In this document: in pieces, positions 32,163 through 40,842 of the stretch
How positions within the stretch are numbered: position 1 is the stretch's first letter
Layout: each line of letters begins with the position of its first letter
NCBI RefSeq assembly: GCF_947172395.1
Contig: NC_069100.1
Span: 4,035,001 to 4,099,000 of the forward strand
Source of the DNA: Bicyclus anynana
Taxonomy: Eukaryota > Arthropoda > Insecta > Lepidoptera > Nymphalidae
Direction of reading: 5' to 3'
Length of the DNA: 64,000 nucleotides
Notes under the pieces: model-generated
What the model was told of the DNA's origin: nothing
The model's database searches: none
The model's input: the letters and a program-made list of their open reading frames with translations, nothing else
Position numbers and translations under genes: made by a program

Positions 32163-35100
32163 GTTTATTTAGAATACACATCATACAAAGAAAAGAGAGA
32201 AAAAAAAAACAATAAATTAAAATACATTGCAACTTGCATGATGTGATCCTAAAAGGGTCACCACTCAGCATATTGCAGTGTCCGTAAGGATACCGCGCTG
32301 ATCTTCCGTGGAGCCATTAAGGTGACGTTTGGACGGTATCGAGACGTGCGGAGCGCCTCTAACAAACATCGACAAATATTAAAAGAAGACAGATACGTAA
32401 ATTAAATACAAAAATATTACTAGTAGAAACAAGTGGTAAAAATAAGCCAATTATAAATAATAATACAATAAATAAATGACAACATAATAATTTGGTAAAT
32501 AAATATTATAATAAATTAAACAAAACAAAGGACCCATTACTTATATGTTTTGAATTAAAAGATAATGTTTTCGAATTTTGGTTTTAAAAGTGGTCTTGGA
32601 TATTTTTAAATTACGAAGAGGAGGAGGCAAATCATTCCAGCACTTTGTTGCCGCGAATTTAAAGCTTCCTCGAAAGGCAGCTCTGAAATGTTGCGGCACT
32701 TTAAGGGTCCAGACTCGATTTGATCTTGTCAAGGATGTTTTGTTCCACTCTAGCTTATCAAATAAGTAAGCAGGCTGCTGAGACTTCAATACTCCAAATA
32801 GAAGTGTAGCAAGGTGAAGATTCCGTCTCGCTTTCATATTGAGCAGTTTAGCTTCGTTAATAAACGGCGTAACATGCGTTCTGGGGGGAATATGAAAGCA
32901 GAACCGGGCACATGCATTTTGGATGCGTTGTATTAGCCGTTGAGTGCGAACGAGCAGTCGTGGCCCATACAAAGCATCAGCGTAGTTTAATTTTGAGAGT
33001 ATTAAAGACTCACATATCCCAACACGCACATCTACACTCATATAATTCCGTACACGGTATAAAGTTCTTAATCTATAAAAACAACTGCGCACTGTTTCCA
33101 AGATATAACCTTCAAAACGCAATTCAGTATCTATCAGTACCCCTAAATTTCTAGCCTCATTAATACGCTGCAGCACTTGATCTTTAATACATATAGCAGA
33201 GAGGTTTGGCGATACCTTTGCGACTGCCTGACGAGAGCCAAGTAACATGAACTTTGACTTGTCAGCATTTAGCACTAACTGATTATTATTCGCCCAGTTT
33301 GCTATATTTTCCAAGTCATCGTTTAGTTTACTAACGGCATCACTATAATCATCAGGTTTAAAAGAAATATACAGTTGAGTGTCGTCTGCATACATATGAT
33401 AATTTGAGTTATTAATACTGTCTACTATGTCTGCAGTATATATAATGAAAAGTAAGGGACCTAAGATAGAGCCTTGTGGGACTCCTCGAGACAAAAGTTT
33501 AGATTCTGAGGTAGCTATCCATCCCGTGGAATCGCGCAATTCAACGTACTGAGTACGCTGAGACAGATAGCTTGCAAACCAACTGATGGATTTTGTCGAG
33601 AACCCGTAAAATGAAAGTTTTGCTAATAATAACGAAATATTAATTGTATCAAATGCTCGAGAAAAATCTAACAAAGTTAACACCGTTACTTCACCTTTGT
33701 CTTGTGATGCTAACATATTATCAACCACATCAATAAGAGCGGTGGTAGTACTTCGAAACTTTCTAAAACCGGATTGCTTGTTTGGAAGAATATTGTTACT
33801 TTCAAGGTATTGAGACAGTTGATTACAAACAACTTTTTCAAGTATTTTAGAGAGACAAGGAAGTATGCTAATCGGTCTTAAATCCTTTAATTCAAGTACA
33901 TTCTGTTTTTTTGGCAACGGTTTGACCACAGCATTTTTCCATATTTGCGGAAAAGTACTAGTTTTAATGGAATGATTGACAATTTCAGTTATAATACTAA
34001 GCGTGACCGGCAGCGTTAACAAAACCATATCTAAAGAAATGCCATCAACTCCCACAGCATTTGTTTTTATGGATTTAATATGTTTAAAGACTTCACTTTC
34101 TGTAACTGGTTTCAATTCAAAAATTAGATCAGAGTGATTATGCTGGTAGTTTAGTAGCAGAGACTCCGGTACATCGCTTCCAGTGGGTATGTTTAGAAAG
34201 TGGTCATTAATAAGATTAGGGTCTCTAAAAACTTCAGCGACCTCAAAATCTTTAGAGTTTATGCCTGCAAGAACATAAGTTTTTATGTTTTTCCACAGAA
34301 TCTTTGGGTTATTAATGTATTTATTTATATATTGATTATGAAAGGCAGCTTTTTCACTGTGTAGTGCAGATATGACAATGTGTTTAAGATCTTTATAGTA
34401 TTGCTTTTGGCGTTCCAAGTCAGCTGCAAAATTGTGATTACCTAACATATTTCGCGATTTTAAATCCAAGTATTTAGTATGTGCCACGTTTCGAGTTTTC
34501 ATCATTTCAATAATGGTTGGTGTGATCCACGGTGAGCGTTGTTCTTTAATGCGAAGTGTTTTTAGTGGGGCATGTACGTCGAAAAGTATAAGAATGTAGG
34601 CATTGAGAGCAGCGACCATACTGTCTACATCTTGCAGGGCAACTATCCCTGACCAATCAAAGGACTTGAGGTGTTCTGTAAAAATATCGGAATCTATATC
34701 TTTTAAGGGTCTATAAGTTATAATTTTTGGGGCAATTTTTTTCTTTGGAATATTGACTTGGAATTTTATAAAAGCGTGTCTCCCCAGTTCAGGAATTAAG
34801 TTAATATCAATTTGAGATACACCTACATCAGAACAAACGAGATCTATTAAAGTACTGCTGTGATCTGTAAAATGTGTAGGATTTTTTATGTGTTGTGAAA
34901 GATTCATATACAAAAGGAAGTCTTGAAATTTTTTACTTTTAGAATCTTCTCTATCTAACAAATTAATATTAAAATCGCCGACAATCAGAATATGGTCATA
35001 TAAAGAAAAAGAGCTTACCGACGTAGCAATTGCATCAAGAAAAATATCCGTGTCCAGCCAAGGGGGTTTGTATGCTGTCCCTATAGCTAGATTAGCCCCT

Positions 35101-35415
35101 CCAGAATGATAAGCAAGCCACATTTGTTCGACGTTGGGGTTTTCAGGGTGATGTATAGTTTTCGCTGTTATTCCGCGACGTATGTAGAAACCCACTCCAC
35201 CCCCACGTAAGCGAATGCTTGCTGGGCGTGGGATGTGCCTCAACTTGTACCCTGGGACTACAGGAGCTCGCCCCTCCTCTCCATTTCGTAACCAGGTCTC
35301 ATTGATTGCCATAATGTCGACTGAGTACAAACGCATAGCTGCAATAAATTCATCGTGTGCTGTACCCAGAGATCCAGCATTAAGGAGACCTACTAACAAT
35401 GCTTTATTTTTATTA
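32139..35415 (-). mobile_element. Non-LTR retrotransposon (Jockey-group), nearly complete ORF2
   Basis: On the minus strand: a 5' boundary at about 35405-35420, ORF2 with endonuclease and reverse transcriptase, and a ~400-bp 3' untranslated region with AATAAA and a TTTC-repeat tail. ORF1 and the 5' UTR are missing. AT-rich flanks hide the exact target duplication. The same 3' block occurs alone at 9424-9830. Confidence 0.85.
32541..35399 (-). CDS. LINE ORF2: AP-like endonuclease and reverse transcriptase
   Basis: The frame of about 950 codons has no interruption. Residues ~1-215 are an exonuclease-endonuclease-phosphatase fold: NETWL (E34), GDFN (141-144), SSTLIDLV (181-188). The usual terminal SDH reads GRH (206-208): the histidine remains, the aspartate does not. 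The linker holds SPWITPTI (~289). The reverse transcriptase spans ~485-760: LRPISILPCLSKILEK, motif A LLDFSRAFD, motif B GVPQGSILGP (~639-648), motif C YADD (670-673). The C-terminal region ends near KHYLLIQNI. It would nick target DNA and reverse-transcribe its own RNA. The listed start is a TTG, and the frame stays open upstream to the truncation, so the native start is lost. An open frame suggests recent arrival; the missing Asp may reduce nicking. Confidence 0.88.
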   Translation of the reverse strand: MLVGLLNAGSLGTAHDEFIAAMRLYSVDIMAINETWLRNGEEGRAPVVPGYKLRHIPRPASIRLRGGGVGFYIRRGITAKTIHHPENPNVEQMWLAYHSGGANLAIGTAYKPPWLDTDIFLDAIATSVSSFSLYDHILIVGDFNINLLDREDSKSKKFQDFLLYMNLSQHIKNPTHFTDHSSTLIDLVCSDVGVSQIDINLIPELGRHAFIKFQVNIPKKKIAPKIITYRPLKDIDSDIFTEHLKSFDWSGIVALQDVDSMVAALNAYILILFDVHAPLKTLRIKEQRSPWITPTIIEMMKTRNVAHTKYLDLKSRNMLGNHNFAADLERQKQYYKDLKHIVISALHSEKAAFHNQYINKYINNPKILWKNIKTYVLAGINSKDFEVAEVFRDPNLINDHFLNIPTGSDVPESLLLNYQHNHSDLIFELKPVTESEVFKHIKSIKTNAVGVDGISLDMVLLTLPVTLSIITEIVNHSIKTSTFPQIWKNAVVKPLPKKQNVLELKDLRPISILPCLSKILEKVVCNQLSQYLESNNILPNKQSGFRKFRSTTTALIDVVDNMLASQDKGEVTVLTLLDFSRAFDTINISLLLAKLSFYGFSTKSISWFASYLSQRTQYVELRDSTGWIATSESKLLSRGVPQGSILGPLLFIIYTADIVDSINNSNYHMYADDTQLYISFKPDDYSDAVSKLNDDLENIANWANNNQLVLNADKSKFMLLGSRQAVAKVSPNLSAICIKDQVLQRINEARNLGVLIDTELRFEGYILETVRSCFYRLRTLYRVRNYMSVDVRVGICESLILSKLNYADALYGPRLLVRTQRLIQRIQNACARFCFHIPPRTHVTPFINEAKLLNMKARRNLHLATLLFGVLKSQQPAYLFDKLEWNKTSLTRSNRVWTLKVPQHFRAAFRGSFKFAATKCWNDLPPPLRNLKISKTTFKTKIRKHYLLIQNI

Positions 35416-35560
35416 ATTATATATATAAAACCTATAGCCTCCGTTGATAAATGGGCTATCTAACACTGAAAGAATTTTTCAAATCGGACCAGTAGTACCT
35501 GAAATTAGCGCGTTCAATCAAACAAACTCGTCAGCTTTATAATATATAGATACAATAACC

Positions 35561-35784
35561 GAGTTGATCAAAACTAATAAATTGTATTCGACTTACGATA
35601 ATTTTTCCGATTTATTTAACCGCTAGTTTCCTCGACTAGCAACAGAAGGGCTAACTCATTTTTAAAAAGGGCGGAAAACATGCCTGACTGTCTGTGGAAA
35701 TGCAGACAGTGTTCTTGCTGCCATTCTACGTGGGCATGATAGCTATTACAATAATTTTACAACCTAACCTAACCTAAAAGACAA
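35561..35784. other. Unassigned, with CCTAA repeat
   Basis: No exon. 35761-35777 is AACCTAACCTAACCTAA, three units of the insect telomere repeat complement. Confidence 0.4.
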
Positions 35785-36095
35785 AAAAAAAAACATTTAC
35801 TTAGTCGAGGTTACTACAACATTGATGAGTTCCTTAATGATAAAGATGCTTGGAGGCCGTTGGATCAGCTTCCACCTTCACACAAGAAGAAAAACTATAT
35901 AATTGTAATTGTTATCAATTGTAAATTATAATACTGTATGACTTTTTCATTTCAAAAGAGCAACTGTTGAGTTTCTTGTCGGTATCTTCTCAGCAGAACC
36001 TGCCTTCCGAACCGGTGGTAGAATTTTCACAAAAAGTCAACTGTCGTGTCAAAAGTACTTGTAAACTGAGCCTACTTGATATAAATGATTTTTGA
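35785..36095 (+). mobile_element. LINE-like 3' end, copy 2
   Basis: Encodes GYYNIDEFLNDKDAWRPLDQ with a short C-terminal tail, then the block GAGTTTCTTGTCGGTATCTT and the terminal AAACTGAGCCTACTTGATAT. It is the plus-strand counterpart of 2219-2560 and has the better-preserved peptide. Confidence 0.6.
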
Positions 36096-36097
36096 TT

Positions 36098-36215
36098 TTT
36101 TTTTAACCAAACAAGTTAGCCCGCTTCAATCTTAGACTGCATCATCACTGATGAGACTGTGAAATTGATGTCAAAGGTTAACTATTGTTGTCAAAGGTCA
36201 ACTTGTAAAGAATAA
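36098..36215 (+). mobile_element. SINE-B 3' tail fragment
   Basis: AACAAGTTAGCCCGCTTCAA and TTAGACTGCATCATCACTGA then a diverged end AACTTGTAAAGAATAAAAAG; a duplicated GTTGTCAAAGGT lies inside. Confidence 0.6.
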
Positions 36216-36477
36216 AAAGCACCTTCATTTTAGAAGTCGATCATAAAAGAAGTCGTCCGCTTGTACAATCCAAATTACGATCGTTAAATCACAAAATATG
36301 TATTTTGTATTTCAACATTGGTGCTACGTCGTGAACACATAATATAAGGCAAGAAGAATTTTCTCCTCTCCCTTGTTAGTCTTTATGAAAAATCGGTGTA
36401 CAATAATACAAAGTCGCAATTTATAAGTTAAGAGCGTTTCTTTTAATTTGTTTTCTTTTATTGCGATTGTAATATAA
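36216..36477. other. Unassigned
   Basis: No recognised feature. Confidence 0.25.
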
Positions 36478-36863
36478 TAAAAATTTTAATAAAAAAAATA
36501 CAACCGACTTCAAAACCTAAAAACGTACCCACTAAACTAAAAAGTGAAAAATAACATCATAATATGTTCTACCTGCTGATCAGTATGAAGGCGGTGCAAA
36601 GCCGGTGATGTATTAATTCAAGCTATGTGAGAATATCTTATAGATTTAGATTTTGTTTCATGTGGTCTGTCAGAAATGGCTTAAATTAAGACAACACCGG
36701 CTAAGCACCGCCTGGTGGGACCAAATGGGGACTATATCGTTTCAAACAAAAAAGAATTTTTGAAATCGGTCCAGGCGTCTGTGAGTAATCGATGTACATA
36801 CATAAAAAAAAAAAAAAAAAATACCGACCGAATTGAGAACCTCCTCCTTTTTGAAGTCGGTTA
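36478..36863 (-). mobile_element. FB element, copy 3, without the tandem array
   Basis: Reverse orientation: TAAAAATTTTAATAAAAAAA end, AAGGCGGTGCAAAGCCGGTG palindromic module, TTTTTGAAATCGGTCCAGGC interior, poly(A), and GGAGGAGG/GAAGTCGGTTAA end reversed. The 130-bp array is absent, and the palindrome's outer arm is shortened. Confidence 0.75.
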
Positions 36864-36896
36864 AAAACAACTTTTCTCACTGTTATAATAATAATA

Positions 36897-37520
36897 TGAT
36901 GATGATAATCCACCAACAGCTTGCTCTTCAGTATGGCCTTATTGATTCTGAGATGCCTAATTATAGGCACGACATAGCGTCAGTTCTTGAAAATAGCAGT
37001 GCTTTGCTCTACTTGGACCGAACGATTATCACTGACAGGTATATTGTAGCCAATAGACCTGCTGGCCTATTTCCTAATAAGGTTTTTATTATCAACCCAT
37101 CAAAATTAAAAACAAATCAATTGACAAAATGTCATCCACATACTATGATACAAATAACAAATGTCATCCGATACTTACGGTGTATATCATATAGTATGTA
37201 GATGACACTTTGTTGTCCACTTCAATAAGTTGATAATAAAGACCAAAATAGTGAATTAGGCCAGTGATATAGTGCTAGTCAATCGGTCAGTGTGTCGAGC
37301 AATAATTGTTGATATTACTGTTCCACATGACGATAATCTGGTTAAAGCCGAAAAAGAAAAAGTATCAAAATACTTGGACCTTGCTCACGAGATTACCGCC
37401 ATGTGGAATGTTGAGTCAACTATTATTGTTCCGATAGTTGTTTCAGTCAATGGTCTTATAGCGAAAAGCTTCGACCAACATCTTAAGAAGCTTTCACTTA
37501 ACTGTTGGATCAGTTAGCTA
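36897..37520 (+). pseudogene. Endonuclease-LINE fragment interrupted by a MITE
   Basis: The first part (36897-37060) encodes IIHQQLALQYGLIDSEMPNY and then YLDRTIITDRYIVANRP. After a 205-bp insertion the frame resumes with DIVLVNRSVCRAIIVDITVP and KYLDLAHEITAMWNVES. Joining the two restores R-P-D, 14 residues, D: the PD-(D/E)XK endonuclease motif of R2/R4-group LINEs, with Lys replaced by Arg. The frame ends at a stop after LNCWIS. Reverse transcriptase is absent. Confidence 0.75.
37061..37265. mobile_element. 205-bp MITE inside the LINE fragment
   Basis: Terminal inverted repeats of about 33 bp with several mismatches: GCTGGCCTATTTCCTAATAA at the left against ACTGGCCTAATTCACTATTT from the right. 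The boundaries come from the interrupted LINE reading frame. No protein coding. Confidence 0.75.
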
Positions 37521-37539
37521 TCAGTATCAAAATATTGTA

Positions 37540-38029
37540 AATAAAAAAGTTGAATGGTTTGTGGTTTTTTTGACAACAATAACCCCGAGTATAGTCCTAT
37601 AACAGATTGACAAGGATTTTTGAGATATGCCGCCAGATTCTTGAGACTTGGCCCACCATCCTATTATGTGGGTGGCGTATCAATCATTCTTGCAGGTGAC
37701 AATAACGACAAAGACATACCCACATACGCTACGCGAAATTGACAATTGGGCGTTGCCATTTTTATAAGAAAAATTTTCGCCTTATAAGTAATCAATTACG
37801 CAATGGATATTATTAGATTTTCTCAAAGGCCCGTTTGATGTATGACTGAAAGAGTGGGTGGTTTACGCGTCTTATTATCGAACCCTCCATTTTTTGTGTT
37901 CAACGCAAATAAGTTACGTAAACTCAAATAAAATATACATTTTTTCGTAAACAAATTTTAATCAAAGATTAAATAAATAGATATTTTTTTGTGAGTGCGT
38001 AAGTGGGACCTCAGCGGCGTCAGCGGGTT
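37540..38029. other. Unassigned, possibly retroelement-derived
   Basis: No clear terminus. A C-rich-tract acceptor-like site (TCAATCATTCTTGCAG ending at 37697) precedes a 23-codon open stretch to a stop; I regard it as chance. Confidence 0.25.
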
Positions 38030-38440
38030 TGTTTTTTTGTTTGTTGCGACCGCAGAAGCATCGCCTAATGGGGCCCGATGGCAGAAGCAGAGTAGATGGG
38101 CGGAACGACCTCGGAACTCGGCTTAAAGTGCCGTTCTGGAAGAGGGTTTTGGCCTGAGTGTATCAGTCCGGGCGCCCCCGAGATCGTGAGTTAAAAAGCC
38201 CACGTCTGGGTGACGTCTGAAATCGGGGACCTCGTCTTCGCCGGCGAAGACGCTGTGTAGCTTGTGTTTATGTTGCCTGGGAAGCATTATCTTTCGTTAT
38301 GTCATCGTCAGGATCGTAAAGGACGTTTTTTGGGCGTCTAGATATACAATCAATGTTGGTATGGGGGATATAGCTGCAAGCCTCAACCACTAGTCGGTTG
38401 GGGTGGGTGCCGGCTCTCTAAAAATAAGTTTTCGAGAGCT
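38030..38440. repeat. GC-rich repeat of unknown class
   Basis: GCAGAAGCATCGCCTAATGG and GATGGCAGAAGCAGAGTAGA are matched at 46870-46915. The remainder (TCAGTCCGGGCGCCCCCGAG, GATCGTGAGTTAAAAAGCCC) is GC-rich with short inverted pieces and no frame. It looks like the 5' or untranslated part of a retroelement. Confidence 0.45.
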
Positions 38441-38635
38441 GTTTCATATATTGGACTATTGTGGGAATAAATAGATTATTTTACATTATGTCAATAAATC
38501 GATCGTTTGAAAAAGAGTTTAGCATACGCACAGAATAGGTACATTCTACTATTTCCTATAATTAGTTATTTTGAAAATGGTAGCATAACTCTCAAATAAA
38601 ACATTGAAATAGAGGAATACGTATATTCATACTTA

Positions 38636-39003
38636 ATAATAATACTTATAAATGCGAAAGTAAGTCTGTCTGTCTGTCTATTTGTTACCATTTCACGGCT
38701 AAACGGCTACACTGATCTAGATGAATTTTAGTATTCTAAAAACTGGAACTTTAGAGCAGAACATAGGCAAATTTTTGTACATAAAATAAAAAGAGAAAGG
38801 GGTTGACATCGGGGTTGAAATTTTGTATGAAAAGTCCTCCATTTTTATACCAACAGTTATGAAAATTTGTGCATATATCACGAAAAAAATTTGAAATTTA
38901 ATGTGATTCAAGAATTTTTAAAATTCAACCCCTACAGGGTTAAAAGAAGACGATGAAATCTTACACTAATTATTCGCAGATGACGTCGCGGGCGTCCGCT
39001 AGT
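38636..39003 (+). mobile_element. Helitron-like element, longer variant
   Basis: AATACTTATAAATGCGAAAG start, GTCTGTCTGTCTATTTGTTA repeat, and GACGTCGCGGGCGTCCGCTAGT end. At ~365 bp it is longer than the 1553-1791 type. Confidence 0.7.
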
Positions 39004-39379
39004 ATATTTATATATACCTATTTCTCTATTTCAATATTTAGTAGAAGTTGCAAACAAACTACACCGCAGTATATTATTTTGCTTTAGATTTAAACTAACA
39101 AATTAATATCAAAGGTCAGAGTTAGTTAACTAGTTCATCGGATCCTAAAAGTTTCAAACCATATTTCCCTTTTACATGTATTTGTGGTTACATTTTGTTT
39201 CCTTAGGACCATTTCAAATTGTTTTCAATGGTTTCTAATAAATGATAAAAGCTATCGGTTTTGTTTGGAAATAAGTAAACAGTTATCTCAAAACTATTTG
39301 ATAGAGTTCGTACAATCTGAATATCGGTGTTTATTTTCGAATAAAATTAAATGCTTTGGTTTTTGAAATAAGTCTTTTC
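39004..39379. other. Unassigned; 60-codon plus frame
   Basis: A good acceptor-like tract (TGTTTCCTTAG ending near 39207) precedes an open stretch that stops at 39364-39366. No homology is recognised and no partner exon fits, so it is not called. Confidence 0.25.
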
Positions 39380-39545
39380 TTGTTTTGTTATCTCACTATA
39401 CCTTGGCAACTTCGTTGGTAACAATTCCGATGGTCTGCGCGGGGTGGGGGGCGTGTACGCACGATAACAAACCTGCGCCGTCTTTCCCCCTGTCGCCCGC
39501 ATATCATGAGAGTGTTATTAACGAACTTGCCCTGTATCTAAGTAA
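39380..39545 (-). mobile_element. SINE-C body fragment
   Basis: Same order as 14660-14850: GGCAACTTCGTTGGTAACAA, TCCGATGGTCTGCGCGGGG, and CGCCCGCATATCATGAGAGT. The tRNA-like head is absent. Confidence 0.5.
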
Positions 39546-39689
39546 TTTGGGGGGCCAAATAGACGAGCGACAAATTCTGAAAAGTGTCTGCTAAAGAGAT
39601 TTTCGGAATTTGCTGCTTTTTGATATGTTTTTTACCGCTTATTGTATGTTTTTTTTTCTCCGGGAAGCACCAAATTCATACTACTATCA

Positions 39690-39763
39690 GGCACTACAGT
39701 AGTTAAGGTGTTTAATGTGGCACAATTTCAAAATAAACATTCTTTCTTTCTTTAGACGGGTAT
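39690..39763 (+). repeat. LINE 3' end with TTTC tail
   Basis: ATGTGGCACAATTTCAAAAT then AAACATTCTTTCTTTCTTT. It matches 50405-50475 and has the tail style of the LINE at 32139-35415. Confidence 0.5.
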
Positions 39764-40204
39764 GCCAATCTGCTGTCTATTTCTTTCTATGTCTACGATA
39801 GACCAGTCCCGCAAGGAACAAATACAAAATAAGGTAAAGAAGATGAAAACTTTTTTGTTTAGCAAGAAAAATAATGACACAACATTGATTTAAGTCAACG
39901 CGACGTTATCGAAAACACTACAGAAATGATACAAGATGTAAAAAAAATCTATCCAATGCATATAGATAATTTAAAATAATATTTCATAAACAAAATGAAA
40001 CAATTCATATTGTTTGAAAAGTTAACTGAATTTAAAATTTAATTCTAATGGGTATTATAGGCAGTAGAGAGAAACAAGTTAGTTCAGCTACTAGTAATTC
40101 TAGGTAAGAGTTCGTTTATTATGGCGTTATAGTTCGTTTATTATGGCGTTATATAAACAACGACATACATTGTACCTACGTTATCAACGCCATGGATCAT
40201 TGGT
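39764..40204. other. Unassigned, short tandem duplication
   Basis: TAGTTCGTTTATTATGGCGT is duplicated head to tail at about 40107-40150. No exon with matching splice sites is seen. Confidence 0.35.
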
Positions 40205-40440
40205 AGAATGAGAATCTATACTTATAATAAAACTGTAACAGGTCAAATTCTGTATATTGAAATTTTTTATTGGAGGGCATTATACAATCGATACTTCTGC
40301 CTGTCCGTGTTTTTGTTGGCCGTGCATCACGCTAAAACTACGCTAAAACAAATGAAACTTTGCACGATTTGAGACCATATTATGGAGAAGGTTATAGGAT
40401 ACTCTTTGTTGCAAAACATAAATCAAAAGAGGGTTAAATA
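40205..40440 (+). mobile_element. Helitron-like element, other family, decayed
   Basis: AATCTATACTTATAATAAAA start followed by GTAACAGGTCAAATTCTGT; interior CCGTGCATCACGCTAAAACT. The end is lost. Confidence 0.45.
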
Positions 40441-40660
40441 GTAGTTCAAATCCGGTCCGGGGACCTCCAACTTTTCTCGAACGTTGAACGACAAACATCG
40501 TGATGAAACCCGCATACCTGAGAATTTTGTTACTCTACGTGTATGAAGTCTGTCAATCCGCATTGGGCCAGCGTGGTAGCCTATAACCCCTCTCATGCTG
40601 AGAGGAGACTCGTGCTCAACAGTGAGTCGAATATGGATTGTTGATGATGATGAAATATGT
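40441..40660 (+). mobile_element. SINE-A, partial
   Basis: From GTTCAAATCCGGTCCGGGGA to ATATGGATTGTTGATGATGA; the A box and part of the body are deleted. Confidence 0.65.
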
Positions 40661-40842
40661 ATTAGCAGATGTTTAACAAGATAAATAAGACCACATTTGG
40701 TTAGGTTGTTTTGTTTAGCAGTTTTTTTTAAATATTATTATTATATTAAAATTTTAATGAAATGACTGTTCATTGAGGTATTCATTTTGTTATTATGTTC
40801 AATAAAATCTGTTACTTCTATTTAACTGGATTGTCATTTCAG

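Larger units (their letters stand above)
32020..35560 (-). mobile_element. Helitron-like element split by a LINE
   Basis: The 3' end (CTAGCTGACGCCGCGCGG reversed) is at 32022-32078 and the 5' half (AAATGGGCTATCTAACACTG through GCTTTATAATATATAGAT) at 35425-35560. The LINE inserted at the element's internal TAATATATATA stretch. Confidence 0.8.

Noticed and set aside
37698..37768. Terminal-exon-like stretch after TTCTTGCAG
   Set aside because: Only 23 codons, inside sequence that looks repeat-derived; no phase partner.
39184..39366. 60-codon frame behind a good acceptor-like tract
   Set aside because: It ends in a stop, no upstream exon with a matching phase is visible, and no homology is recognised.
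39895..39980. Protein-like 33-codon stretch (DVIENTTEMIQDVKK)
   Set aside because: It is closed by stops on both sides, with no convincing acceptor and only a poor donor.
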